Positions 22,568 to 33,186 of a stretch of DNA of 44,894 nt are shown in pieces. The position numbers were made by a program, and so were the translations under genes. Position 1 is the first letter of the stretch. Each line of letters starts with the position of its first letter. This stretch comes from an uncultured bacterium (GTDB lineage Bacteria; Vulcanimicrobiota; Vulcanimicrobiia; Vulcanimicrobiales; Vulcanimicrobiaceae), in the NCBI GenBank assembly GCA_903829325.1, contig CAIKPM010000058.1, forward strand, positions 1 to 44,894. Reading direction: 5' to 3'. The notes under the pieces are model-generated. The model had not been told where the DNA came from, made no database searches, and saw nothing but the letters and a program-made list of their open reading frames with translations.

Positions 22568-25500
22568 CCCGTTTCTTTCTGCAGCGTCCGGTGCTGGCTG
22601 GCGTTGCCTCGATAGTCGTTTTTATCGCAGGCTTAGTCGCCTTGCCCACACTACCCATCGCTCAGTATCCTAAAGTCGCGCCGCCGCAGATTAGCGTGAC
22701 TGCGAATTATATTGGCGCCAATGCCTCGGCCGTCGAAAGCGCCGTGACCACTCCATTAGAAGAAGCGATCAATGGCGTCGAAGGTCTGCGTTACATGACC
22801 TCGACGAGCGGGAACGACGGGACGTCGGCGATTACCGTGACCTTCGATTTAGGGCGAGACCTTGATGCGGCTCAAGCCGATGTGCAGAATGCCGTGCTCA
22901 CCGCGACCGGGCGTCTCCCCCAGGTCGTGCAGCAGACCGGCGTGACGGTGAAAAAATCGTCCCCGGCGATTATTCTCGGGGTCGGGATTCAATCCGATGG
23001 TAGCTTATCGCAGAGTGCGCTGAGCGATTTCGCCGAGCATCATGTGATCAACGCGCTCAAGCGGATTCGAGGCGTTGCGGACGTGCGGATCTTCGGGTTG
23101 CGGCGCTACGCCATGCGTATTTGGCTTGATCCGCGCCGCTTGCAGGCCGAAGGCTTGGCCGCAAGCGATGTGCTGACGGCCTTGCAAAGTCAAAATCAGT
23201 TAATTGCGTCTGGTGCGATCGGCGCAGCCCCAACGAATGGCTCGCAGCAATATCAGATTCAGATTAACGCAGACGGTCGGCTGACGACGCCAGCTGAGTT
23301 CGAGAATATTGTGATCAAGCCGACGGCCCAAGGCGGTTATGTGCGTTTGCGCGATGTTGGTCGTGCGGAACTCGGTGCAGAAGATTATACGGGTGCAGCG
23401 CATTGGAACGGCCGCGATTGCGTTGGTTTTGGGGTGATTCAAGCGCAGAATGCCAACGCGTTGGATGTCGCGACCAAGATTCGTGCGACGCTCGCCGAGA
23501 TGTCCAAAACTTTCCCAGCGGGTGTGTCTTATGTGATCCCCTTTGACGCGACGTTGTTCGTTCACGAATCGATTAAAGAAGTGGCGATGACCCTCGCGGT
23601 TGCGATTTTGTTGGTCGTGTTGGTGATTTATGCGTTCATCCAAAATTGGCGGATGACCCTGGTCCCGGTCGTGACGATTCCCGTATCGTTAATCGGGACA
23701 TTCGCTTTGATGAAAGCCTTGGGCTATTCAATCAACACCTTGACTTTGTTCGGCTTGACCTTGGCGACCGGCTTGGTGGTTGATGACGCGATTGTGGTCA
23801 TCGAGAATATTGCTCGTTTCGTCCAAGAAAAGGGCTTGTCTCCTCTGCGCGCCGCGGAAGCCGCGATGAAAGAAATCTCCGGAGCGGTTGTGGCGACTTC
23901 GCTCGTCTTGCTTGCGGTGTTTATTCCGGTGGCGTTTTTCCCGGGTTCCACCGGCATTCTCTACAAACAATTTGCGATTACCATCGCTTGCTCTATCTCG
24001 ATTTCACTCTTTACTGCCCTAACTTTAGCCCCGCCCTTGTCGGCGTTGCTCTTGCAGCATGAGAAGCCCGCGACTGCGGTATTTTTCCGTTTTATCAATT
24101 GGTTTATCCGTGGCTTGCGGCGCCGCTACCACGCGACCTTGCCGATTCTCTTTCAGTGGCGTGTGCCAGTGCTCGCGCTCTTTGTGCTCGCGCTTTTGGG
24201 CACCGGGTATCTCTATACGAAGACCCCGACCTCGTTTATTCCCGATGAAGATCAGGGGTATTTGATTGTCGTGATGCAGACGCCGGTTGGCACATCTTCT
24301 GATTTCGAAGCGCGAGTTTCACGTCGGGTTGCCAAAAAAATTCTTGATGCCGTACCAGAAGCCGAAGGCGTTTTCTCGGCGGATGGCTTCGGTTTCACCG
24401 GCAGTGCTCCCAATCGTGGGATTGCTTTCGTGCCGCTCAAGCCCTGGAGCGAACGGCAGGGGCCGCAGCACAGCTTCAAAGCGATTTTGGGGCGCTTGTA
24501 TCCCATTATTGGCTCGGAGCCTGAGGCGCAAGTGTTTGCGTTTAATCCACCGTCGGTGCAAGGGATTGGCAATTTTGGCGGCTTCCAGCTCCAGGTCTTG
24601 GATAACAATGACCTTGGCTTTGCCACCGAAGCTGGCGCGACATATGGTTTGATCGGAGCGATCAATCAGGATTCGCATTTTGCTGGTGCGTTTACCAGTT
24701 ACAGTAATAATGCACCGCAATATAATCTGAAGGTCGATCGCAATAAGACCGAATCGCTCGGAGTTACTTTCGGTGCCTTGGCTCAAACCTTAGGGGTCTT
24801 CGAAGGCTCGGAATACGTGAACGATTTCAATTTACTGAATCGTTCGTATCGTGTTTATGTTCAGGCCGATGCACCGTTTCGGAGCGATATTTCCGCGCTC
24901 GGTTCGATGTACGTGCGTTCGCCGTTGGCTGGCTTAACCCCAATTTCGGATTTGGTCTCGGTCACCCCGGTGAAAGTCCCGACCGAAATCAGTCATTTTA
25001 ATCTCTTCCGTTCGATTGAAATCGACGGGGCGCCGCGTCCAGGCGTGGGCTCTGGTGACGTCATTGCGGCGGTTGGAAAATTAGCCCAACAAGTCTTACC
25101 ACCGGGCATGAGCTATGCGTGGTTTGGTTTGACCCTCGATCAAATTGAGGGCGGTAATCTTGCGGCGATTTGCTTCGGATTAGGGATTGTGCTCGTCTTC
25201 TTAGTGCTCGCGGCGCAGTACGAGAATTTTTGGGATCCGTTTGTGATTCTTTTATCGGTTCCGCTCGCACTGTTGGGTGCTTTGGCGGCAATCGGATTGC
25301 GTGGCCTGCCGAGCGATGTCTTCGTGCAGGTGGGCTTTGTCATGTTGATTGGGCTTGCCAGTAAAAACGCGATTTTGATTGTCGAATTTGCGAATCAGCT
25401 GCGCGAGACGGGCCTGAGCGCTGTCGAGGCTGTTGCACGGGCGGCCGAGACGCGTTTGCGCCCGATTATTATGACCTCGCTTGCCTTTATTTTTGGTATC

Positions 25501-25788
25501 TTGCCCTTAGTGTGGGCCACTGGTGCTGGAAGCGCGAGTCGCAATTCGCTAGGCACCGCGGTATTCGGCGGCATGATTGTCTCAACGGTTCTCAACCTGA
25601 TATTCGTGCCGGTTATTTATGTCGTTGTCTCGAGCATCCGGGCTCGGTTTGGTGGCGATATTCGCCATACTGCCGTGGAGCCAGGGATTGTCGGCTGGAT
25701 ACCTGTTGTACACGACGGACATCCGACCGATTGGTTGCCGGTCTACGATCAGCCACATACAACCCTTCCATCACCACCATCGCCATGA
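22564..25788 (+). CDS. RND efflux transporter, HAE1 type (AcrB/MexB-like)
   Basis: This 1074-aa inner-membrane pump is a classical HAE1 drug transporter. It opens TRFFLQRPVLAGVASIV (TM1), has the double relay Asp in VDDAIVVIENI (TM4) and the relay Lys in LASKNAILIVEFANQLRE (TM10), so proton coupling looks intact. The large porter loops follow the usual pattern. The C-terminus has an extra proline-rich tail (HPTDWLPVYDQPHTT). The start is TTG 22564 with AGGGGAG six bases upstream; TTG 22561 is possible. The start overlaps the glyS stop, an unusual coupling for a pump, and the stop overlaps the adaptor start. No outer-membrane channel follows; it may use the TolC at 717-1991. Confidence 0.94.
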   Translation: MTRFFLQRPVLAGVASIVVFIAGLVALPTLPIAQYPKVAPPQISVTANYIGANASAVESAVTTPLEEAINGVEGLRYMTSTSGNDGTSAITVTFDLGRDLDAAQADVQNAVLTATGRLPQVVQQTGVTVKKSSPAIILGVGIQSDGSLSQSALSDFAEHHVINALKRIRGVADVRIFGLRRYAMRIWLDPRRLQAEGLAASDVLTALQSQNQLIASGAIGAAPTNGSQQYQIQINADGRLTTPAEFENIVIKPTAQGGYVRLRDVGRAELGAEDYTGAAHWNGRDCVGFGVIQAQNANALDVATKIRATLAEMSKTFPAGVSYVIPFDATLFVHESIKEVAMTLAVAILLVVLVIYAFIQNWRMTLVPVVTIPVSLIGTFALMKALGYSINTLTLFGLTLATGLVVDDAIVVIENIARFVQEKGLSPLRAAEAAMKEISGAVVATSLVLLAVFIPVAFFPGSTGILYKQFAITIACSISISLFTALTLAPPLSALLLQHEKPATAVFFRFINWFIRGLRRRYHATLPILFQWRVPVLALFVLALLGTGYLYTKTPTSFIPDEDQGYLIVVMQTPVGTSSDFEARVSRRVAKKILDAVPEAEGVFSADGFGFTGSAPNRGIAFVPLKPWSERQGPQHSFKAILGRLYPIIGSEPEAQVFAFNPPSVQGIGNFGGFQLQVLDNNDLGFATEAGATYGLIGAINQDSHFAGAFTSYSNNAPQYNLKVDRNKTESLGVTFGALAQTLGVFEGSEYVNDFNLLNRSYRVYVQADAPFRSDISALGSMYVRSPLAGLTPISDLVSVTPVKVPTEISHFNLFRSIEIDGAPRPGVGSGDVIAAVGKLAQQVLPPGMSYAWFGLTLDQIEGGNLAAICFGLGIVLVFLVLAAQYENFWDPFVILLSVPLALLGALAAIGLRGLPSDVFVQVGFVMLIGLASKNAILIVEFANQLRETGLSAVEAVARAAETRLRPIIMTSLAFIFGILPLVWATGAGSASRNSLGTAVFGGMIVSTVLNLIFVPVIYVVVSSIRARFGGDIRHTAVEPGIVGWIPVVHDGHPTDWLPVYDQPHTTLPSPPSP

Positions 25789-27164
25789 AGCAACAGAGGG
25801 AGAATTCTGTGCATCCAGTCTCGCGTATCCGTTCGCTTTGTTCTTCTCGGGCGATCGTCGCCGGGTTCTTGTTGTGCTATGCGCTCGAATTGACGGCTTG
25901 TGCCGGATCGAAGCCGCAAGCTGGAGCGAATGCTCGTCCGCCGGTTGCGGTCAAAACGGTGCTCGTGACACGGCGGACTTTAGACGATGCTGAGATCTTG
26001 GATGGTCAAGTGGTGCCGTATTTGCAGGCAAATCTTGCGACAGAAACTTCTGGGACGGTCGTCGCCGTGTATGCGAATCAGGGTGATCATGTGCATGCCG
26101 GCGAGGTTCTCGCGAAGATCGATGATGCTCCGCTACAAGCTCAACTCGCCCAACAGCAGGGCTCGATGGTGCAAGCTCAGGCGAAGTTACAGCAATCGCA
26201 AATTCAACAGCCCATTACCAATCAAAGTGCGCAGAGTGCCCTGGCAGAAGCGCAATTAACCGTGACGCAAGCGCGCAAGCAATTGTTGGCCGACGAGGCT
26301 GCGGTGCACCAGAACGAATTAACGTATCAGGCTGATCAGGCCTTATTTAGGCAAGGCTACGTTGCGGCAACGACCTTGGCTACGGCTCATTCGAGTTATG
26401 TCGCCAGTCAACAGACGCTGGAAATCGATCAAAGCCGGGTGACGCAAGCCCAGGCTGCGATGGATGCCGCCAAGCAGAGTCTGCTCAGCATTCCTTTGCA
26501 GAAACAGGTTGTTGCCGAAAACCGTGGTGCTGTGCAACAAGCTGATGGCAGCACCAAACTGTTGCGGACTCAAATCGGTCAAACGCTTTTGACTGCACCG
26601 TTTGATGGTGTCGTGACGCAGCGTTTACTCGATCCGGGTGCGTACGCGGGCCCGAACCAGCCGGTGTTTTCCTTAGCTGAAATTAGCCCGGTGTACATTA
26701 CATTTAACCTCAAAGATACCGATCTGGCGTTTGTGCATCCCGGTTCTACGGTTCAGTTTACGACTGCCTCGGTACCGAATCAGGTGTTCAGTGGCAACGT
26801 GTCGGTCATTAATGTCGTGCCTACCACGGGCACCTTACTTTACCCGGCGCGCCTCGTATTTGCGAATCCCGGTGAGCTGCTCAAGGGGGGCATGTTAGTT
26901 GCGGTCCGTGCGGTGAAGAATCACGTTCAAAACGCGCTGAGCGTTCCGCTCGCAGCGCTAACCCAAGGTCTCGATGGCGCCGCGGTGTACGCGGTGAGCG
27001 GCACCGGCCAAGAGGCTGCTGCAAAAAAAATCCCGGTGACGGTTGGAATCCAAACCCCAGAGTACGTCCAAGTGACGAGCCCAGCTCTCCACGAAGGCAT
27101 GTCAGTCATCACCAACAAGCCCGACCTCCTCCAAGACGGAGCCAACATCGCAGTGGTGCAGTAG
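25785..27164 (+). CDS. HlyD/AcrA-type lipoprotein adaptor of the second pump
   Basis: This adaptor of about 459 aa is the periplasmic partner of the HAE1 pump. It has a signal sequence with lipobox LTAC (lipid Cys near residue 45), then VVAVYANQGDHVHAGEVL (first lipoyl half), a long Gln/Ala coiled-coil (residues 130-270), the second lipoyl half TAPFDGVVTQRLLDPGAYAG, and beta-barrel and membrane-proximal domains. The start is ATG 25785, overlapping the pump stop by ATGA; GTG 25809, with AGGGAG before it, is an alternative that removes eight residues. It ends the long plus-strand run that begins at 17511. Lgt and LspA, both encoded here, would process it. Confidence 0.93.
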   Translation: MKQQRENSVHPVSRIRSLCSSRAIVAGFLLCYALELTACAGSKPQAGANARPPVAVKTVLVTRRTLDDAEILDGQVVPYLQANLATETSGTVVAVYANQGDHVHAGEVLAKIDDAPLQAQLAQQQGSMVQAQAKLQQSQIQQPITNQSAQSALAEAQLTVTQARKQLLADEAAVHQNELTYQADQALFRQGYVAATTLATAHSSYVASQQTLEIDQSRVTQAQAAMDAAKQSLLSIPLQKQVVAENRGAVQQADGSTKLLRTQIGQTLLTAPFDGVVTQRLLDPGAYAGPNQPVFSLAEISPVYITFNLKDTDLAFVHPGSTVQFTTASVPNQVFSGNVSVINVVPTTGTLLYPARLVFANPGELLKGGMLVAVRAVKNHVQNALSVPLAALTQGLDGAAVYAVSGTGQEAAAKKIPVTVGIQTPEYVQVTSPALHEGMSVITNKPDLLQDGANIAVVQ

Positions 27165-27176
27165 CTCGCGGTGAGG

Positions 27177-27209
27177 TTGACTTTAACCTATCCGTTAGGT
27201 TAAAGTCAA
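27177..27209. promoter_or_regulatory. 14-bp perfect palindrome before the DUF4160 gene
   Basis: TTGACTTTAACCTA (27177-27190), loop of five bases, TAGGTTAAAGTCAA (27196-27209) forms a perfect inverted repeat ending two bases before the ATG of the DUF4160 gene at 27212. The left arm begins with TTGACT, a good -35 hexamer, so an operator overlapping a promoter is likely, with an autoregulated protein from the pair as the candidate binder. It may also act as a terminator for the adaptor gene 13 bases upstream. Confidence 0.7.
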
Positions 27210-27211
27210 TT

Positions 27212-27451
27212 ATGGGAAGTAAGCGTTTTGCTGGTATTCGCTTCCAGTCACATGCAAACGATCATCTGCCGATTCACGTGCACGCGTATTTTGGCCGTGC
27301 GGGTGCCGCTGGTGTCAAGCTGGAGCTCCGTAATGGTTGCTTTGTGGTCACTAAAGTTATTGGCGTTACCAGAGCTGAGATACGCAGGGCCTTCGAAGTC
27401 GCGAATCAGCATAAAGACGAGCTTATTGCCCTTTTTCAGGAGAGCCACTAA
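27212..27451 (+). CDS. DUF4160 family protein
   Basis: This 79-aa protein matches the DUF4160 pattern: FAGIRFQSHANDHLPIHVHAYFGRAG (in parts) with the family hallmark ND-H-P-HVH, then VTKVIGVTRAEIRRAFEVANQHKDEL. DUF4160 genes usually sit just before a DUF2442 gene and the pair has been suggested to be toxin-antitoxin-like; no activity is firmly assigned. The histidine cluster could bind a metal or act in catalysis. The ATG at 27212 directly follows a palindrome, leaving no room for an independent ribosome site, which hints at leaderless or specially controlled translation. The partner starts one base after its stop. Confidence 0.85.
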   Translation: MGSKRFAGIRFQSHANDHLPIHVHAYFGRAGAAGVKLELRNGCFVVTKVIGVTRAEIRRAFEVANQHKDELIALFQESH

Positions 27452-27883
27452 ATGAGCAAGCAGCAATTAGAAATGACTGATGCTGAAATTGATCGGCTGC
27501 TTGTCCAGGAGCAGGCACATCCGGCCAACCCACTGATTGCTGTTCGTTACAGCCGTAGTCTTGATGCGATCGTCCTGGAATTTGAAAATGGGCTTTATTT
27601 GCGTATTCCCCGGCACTTGCTTCAGGGGTTAGATAAAGTGCCTGCTGGTGCAGCTCTCCTGAGCCGTATCACTGTGCTTGGTATGGGCACCGCGATCGCC
27701 TGGGATGATCTCGATGTGAGCTTTAGCATTGATGGCCTGCTTGAGGGGATGTTTGGGTCTCATGAGTGGATGTCACAGCTAGCGCGGCGTGCTGGGAGAG
27801 TCAAGAGCGCCCGCAAAGCAGATTCTTCTCGAGAAAATGGACGCAGGGGTGGTCGCCCACGCAAGGAGCGGGTGACTGGCTAA
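27452..27883 (+). CDS. DUF2442 family protein with AT-hook-like tail
   Basis: This 143-aa protein carries the DUF2442 domain (about residues 30-90): RYSRSLDAIVLEFENGLYLRIPRHLLQGL, in shorter pieces, and AIAWDDLDVSFSIDGLLEGMFG. The C-terminal tail ENGRRGGRPRKERVTG contains an AT-hook-like GRP core, so it probably binds DNA, perhaps the palindrome upstream. It follows the DUF4160 gene directly, as in many genomes. If the pair is a toxin-antitoxin module this would be the DNA-binding antitoxin, an inference from layout only. It converges on the DUF2721 gene eight bases away. Confidence 0.85.
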   Translation: MSKQQLEMTDAEIDRLLVQEQAHPANPLIAVRYSRSLDAIVLEFENGLYLRIPRHLLQGLDKVPAGAALLSRITVLGMGTAIAWDDLDVSFSIDGLLEGMFGSHEWMSQLARRAGRVKSARKADSSRENGRRGGRPRKERVTG

Positions 27884-27891
27884 GCCGGTCG

Positions 27892-28355
27892 CTAGACCTC
27901 TTGTGCGAGGCTGATGCGGCCGCTGCCGATGGTTTTTGCCTCGATCATGAGGCCGTGGTAGGCGAGCCAGGTTTCGAAGACCAGGTGACCTGCTGCGATG
28001 GCGATCGAGAGCACCCCGACTGCGGCTAGACCTAGCGAGGTTTCCGTGAAGAAGGTCAGGCCGAGCACGTGGCCCACCGTTTCGATTGCGCTGCCCAGCA
28101 AGCCCATGAAGGTGCTAAACGCACACGAACCCACGGCGATATAGAACCCGGTGAGGGCGCGGACTAAGGTGAGCGCGCGGCGTTCGACGCGGCGCAAGGC
28201 CTGGCCGTTGTCGTCGCGCGGGTTTTGCGCGAGCAGGCGCGCTCGATCAACGGCGCGCGCAAAACGGTTTGAGGTCGAAAGCACAAGCAGAGAACAAGCG
28301 TTGGTCAATAAAGCCGGCGCTGCGATGAACGTGAGTGATTGAAGCGGGTTGTCCA

Positions 28356-28356
<1 letters not shown>
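27892..28356 (-). CDS. DUF2721 membrane protein
   Basis: This 154-aa protein fits DUF2721: LQSLTFIAAPALLTNACSLL and VLSTSNRFARAVDRARLL at the start, then three hydrophobic helices (about residues 10-30, 72-95 and 105-130). Function is unknown for the family, which is common in Terrabacteria and some Proteobacteria. It is the last gene of the lspA-rluD-tgt run on the minus strand, and its ATG overlaps the tgt stop. The N-terminal Asn/Arg motif (SNRFARAVDR) is cytoplasmic or near the membrane face. Confidence 0.82.
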
Positions 28357-30378
<2,022 letters not shown>

Positions 30379-30382
<4 letters not shown>

Positions 30383-30879
30383 AGGGTGCTGGTTTCGTCG
30401 TTAGGGGTTTCGCCTCTAAAACTGATGATAAGAATCGCCACAATTCCGATCAATATGGCTGAGTCAGCAATATTGAACACTTCAAAGATCGGTAAGGGTG
30501 TTAGCTGGATAAAATCAACCACAAAATGGTAATGCAGTCGATCGTAGATATTGCTGAGTGCGCCACCTAAAACGCCACCTAAGGCGAGAGCGGTGGGCAG
30601 CGATTGTTCCGCACGCTGGCGGAAGGAAAAAAAAATCGTGACAAACGCGACTAGGGAAATCGTGATCAAGAAGCCTGGATGATCGCCAAACAGGCCGTAT
30701 GCACCGTGGGTGTTCTGGACAAACATCCAGTCGACTAGGCCTGGGATAAACGGGTGCACGGTGCCATCGGCGAGCGCGCGTAGCGCCCACATTTTTGAGG
30801 CCTGGTCGACCGCGAAAATGCAGATTCCGCTCGCCCAAAGCCAGAGCGGAGAAGCTGGGATGATCGGCGCGTTTTTCAC
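30379..30879 (-). CDS. lspA: lipoprotein signal peptidase LspA
   Basis: LspA cuts prolipoproteins before the lipid-modified cysteine. The 166-aa protein has four membrane helices, VDQASKMWAL at the first, QNTHGAYGLFGD (family NxGxAFG region, with an altered spacing), and the two catalytic aspartates in NIYDRLHYHFVVDFI and FNIADSAILIG. It starts at GTG 30879. It leads a four-gene minus-strand operon (rluD, tgt, DUF2721) with four-base overlaps. Lgt, the preceding enzyme of lipoprotein maturation, is on the other strand 0.8 kb away, so both steps cluster here. Confidence 0.95.
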
Positions 30880-30941
30880 GTTGCCTGGTTTTAATCGAGT
30901 GATGGACGTGGGCCTGTTATCGCCGGCTGCTCGGGCGTACG

Positions 30942-31658
30942 CTAGAGCGGTTTCATCATCGAAGCGAAAGTCGCGGCGACGCGGTTGAAGCTGCCGCTGA
31001 GCAAGACGAGGCCAGCGAGCACTAACACCGCGCCTGCTATGGCTTCGATCTTGCCCAAGAAAGGCCGCAGGCGCTCAAGCACAGGCAGCGCGCTGCCCAT
31101 GGCCGCAGCGGTGGCGATCAGCGGGAGAGCCAGACCGAGCGAATACGCCGCTAGGAGCAGCGCGGCCGTCCCGTTCGCTTGGGTCGCGGCTAGGAGCAGA
31201 ATCCCGGCTAAGATGGGGCCGATACACGGTGACCACCCTGCCGCAAAGCCGATGCCGACCAGAAACGACGCGAGTAACGAGCGGCGGGCGGTCGCGATGC
31301 GCAGCCGTCGGTCCACGAAGAGTAACTCGATGCGCAGCACGCCGAGCATCTGTAGGCCAAAGAGCATCAGCAGGATGCCGCCGAGACGCGCGAGCCAGAG
31401 CCGCTCGTGTCCGAGCGTCGTGCCGAGCGACCCCGCGAGTAGCCCCGCGAGGATGAAAATGCACGAAAATCCAGCCGAAAATGCGCAGGCGTGAGCCAGC
31501 ACGCGCCGTTTTGCCGCAGTCGCGTCCTCGCGCAGCTCTTGCAGACTCGAGCCGGTCAGAAAAGAGAGATATGCCGGAATCAACGGAAGGACGCAAGGGG
31601 AAACGAAGGAAACGAGCCCAGCCGAAAACGCCGTGGCTACGTTGAGTAGAGGTTCCAT
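30942..31658 (-). CDS. ccdA: CcdA-type thiol-disulfide transmembrane protein
   Basis: CcdA passes electrons from cytoplasmic thioredoxin across the membrane for cytochrome c maturation or periplasmic disulfide reduction. The 238-aa protein has six hydrophobic segments and the two paired cysteines: SFVSPCVLPLIPAYLSFLTG near residue 22 and GWSPCIGPILAGIL near 146. It lacks the extra periplasmic domains of DsbD. No ResA or ResB is seen beside it. It is divergent from lgt, with only 20 bases between the two starts, so at least one promoter must lie inside the other gene. Its ribosome site is poor. Confidence 0.93.
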   Translation of the reverse strand: MEPLLNVATAFSAGLVSFVSPCVLPLIPAYLSFLTGSSLQELREDATAAKRRVLAHACAFSAGFSCIFILAGLLAGSLGTTLGHERLWLARLGGILLMLFGLQMLGVLRIELLFVDRRLRIATARRSLLASFLVGIGFAAGWSPCIGPILAGILLLAATQANGTAALLLAAYSLGLALPLIATAAAMGSALPVLERLRPFLGKIEAIAGAVLVLAGLVLLSGSFNRVAATFASMMKPL

Positions 31659-31678
31659 CGGCGGAAGGACGTTCAGCA

Positions 31679-32482
31679 GTGCGGCATTGGTTTACCTATC
31701 CGAATATTGATCCGATTGCGCTCCACTTGGGGCCGCTCTCGATTCATTGGTATGGCATTTCGTATTTATTCGGTTTTTTGTGCGTGTATTTATGGATGAG
31801 TCGACCTGCGGGGCGCGCTCGTTTAGGGCTCACGCACGAACAGATCCAAGATTTCTTGGTGTACGCCTTAATTGGCGTCTTGATCGGTGGTCGCGCGTTT
31901 TTCGTGTTGGCCGATATTCTCTCGCATGGTAATGCCAGCTATTATTTTTTGTCGCCGCTGAATTTAATCGCCGTCTGGAACGGTGGCATGGGCTTCTTCG
32001 GTGGCTTACTGGGCGTGATTGTCGCGATCGTGCTCTTCGTGCGCCGACACCCCCAAGTTACGTTCGGCACCCTGGCTGACGAAGTTGTCGTGATGTTGCC
32101 GCTGGGTTTGGCCACGACGCGTGTGGTCAATTTTATCAACGATGAGCTGCCGGGCAACGTGTGCCAGCCCGATCGCCCTTGGTGCATCGCTTTTCCGAAT
32201 TATCTCGATTATCGCTACCCTTCGCAGATTTTCGAAGGCTTGATGGATCTCGCAGTGTTGCCACTGATGCTGATACTCGCGCGGTATCGGCTGGGAGCGG
32301 GCACGCGGGCGTGGATCTGGTTTGCTTGTTACGGCTTGACCCGCTCGTTGTCCGAGATTTGGCGTGCTTCCGATCTCCACTTTGGCATCTTCACCGGTGG
32401 CCAAGCATTGGCGCTGCCGATGATCGCTTTGGGGATTGTGATGGCTGTGCGTTCCGCTCGTTCTGCCCGCACTGTGGCCTAA
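31679..32482 (+). CDS. lgt: prolipoprotein diacylglyceryl transferase Lgt
   Basis: Lgt adds diacylglycerol to the lipobox cysteine, the first step in lipoprotein maturation. The 267-aa integral membrane protein shows IHWYGISYLFGFL, GGRAFFVLADIL, GGMGFFGGLLGVI, the signature RVVNFINDELPGNVC (the family has NFINGE-x-G-x-T) and YPSQIFEGLMDL in place of the usual HPSQLYE. It ends with FRSL-like LTRSLSEIWR. Start is GTG 31679 with GGAAGG nine bases upstream. The His-to-Tyr change in the HPSQLYE-type motif is notable but occurs outside the main catalytic Arg/Tyr set. YggS follows with four bases between. Confidence 0.95.
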   Translation: MRHWFTYPNIDPIALHLGPLSIHWYGISYLFGFLCVYLWMSRPAGRARLGLTHEQIQDFLVYALIGVLIGGRAFFVLADILSHGNASYYFLSPLNLIAVWNGGMGFFGGLLGVIVAIVLFVRRHPQVTFGTLADEVVVMLPLGLATTRVVNFINDELPGNVCQPDRPWCIAFPNYLDYRYPSQIFEGLMDLAVLPLMLILARYRLGAGTRAWIWFACYGLTRSLSEIWRASDLHFGIFTGGQALALPMIALGIVMAVRSARSARTVA

Positions 32483-32485
32483 ACC

Positions 32486-33166
32486 GTGCAAACGGCAATC
32501 GCCAATCGTGTTGCTCAATTACGTGCGGAGATCGCCACATACGCGCAATCGATCGGTCGTGATCCTGCGACGATTCGGCTTTGTGCCGTCAGCAAATTCC
32601 AGCCTCGTGAGGCGATTCTTGCGGTTGCGGCAGCGGGGGTTCACGATGTGGGCGAGAGCTACGTGCAAGAAGCTCAGCCCAAATTGGCCGATCTCGCGGG
32701 GCTCACGACCCATTTCATCGGACATATTCAACGCAATAAAATCAATGCGATCGTGAAGACCTTCGATGTGATTCAGAGCATCGATCGGCGCGAGGTGGGA
32801 GCCAGCGTGGCGCAGGCTTGCCTGCGGTTGGGGCGGCGTGTGCGAACGCTCGTGCAGGTGAACATCTCCCCGACCGATCGCTTCGGGGTGGCTCCGAGTG
32901 AGGCGGTGGCTTTAGCCGCGTATCTTCGTTCGCTCGACCTTGAAGTCGATGGGCTCATGGCGATTGGGCCGCATACGGAGGATTCTGCCCAGATTCGTCG
33001 TTCCTTCGAGGAAGCTGCCCGTCTTTTCTCGCAGATCGGTGGTTCGACATTCTCGATTGGGATGTCGAGTGATTGGCGCCAAGCCGTTGCTTGTGGATCC
33101 ACGATGCTCCGTATTGGCACTGCGCTTTTTGGTCCACGTATTTCTGTTTCTCCCCCAACGACATGA
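32486..33166 (+). CDS. YggS/PROSC-family PLP-binding protein
   Basis: This 226-aa protein is the pyridoxal-phosphate homeostasis protein, a fold-type III barrel with no known catalytic activity. The PLP lysine is in LCAVSKFQPREAI, and FIGHIQRNKIN and SIGMSSDWRQAVACGSTMLR, with RIGTALFG, are the family's phosphate and ring-binding motifs. Start is GTG 32486. Its stop overlaps a possible sepF start (ATGA). The yggS-sepF-divIVA order is a classic division cluster in Firmicutes, Actinobacteria and Cyanobacteria. Confidence 0.95.
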   Translation: MQTAIANRVAQLRAEIATYAQSIGRDPATIRLCAVSKFQPREAILAVAAAGVHDVGESYVQEAQPKLADLAGLTTHFIGHIQRNKINAIVKTFDVIQSIDRREVGASVAQACLRLGRRVRTLVQVNISPTDRFGVAPSEAVALAAYLRSLDLEVDGLMAIGPHTEDSAQIRRSFEEAARLFSQIGGSTFSIGMSSDWRQAVACGSTMLRIGTALFGPRISVSPPTT

Positions 33167-33186
33167 ACAACGAAGAAAGGCTCAAT

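Noticed and set aside
25512-25784. Extended adaptor frame upstream of 25785
   Set aside because: It lies inside the RND pump gene and lacks adaptor character; the lipobox fits the 25785 or 25809 start.
27177-27205. TTGACT with TTAAAG as a complete promoter in the palindrome
   Set aside because: The -10 match is weak; I keep the palindrome as an operator candidate but do not claim this exact promoter.
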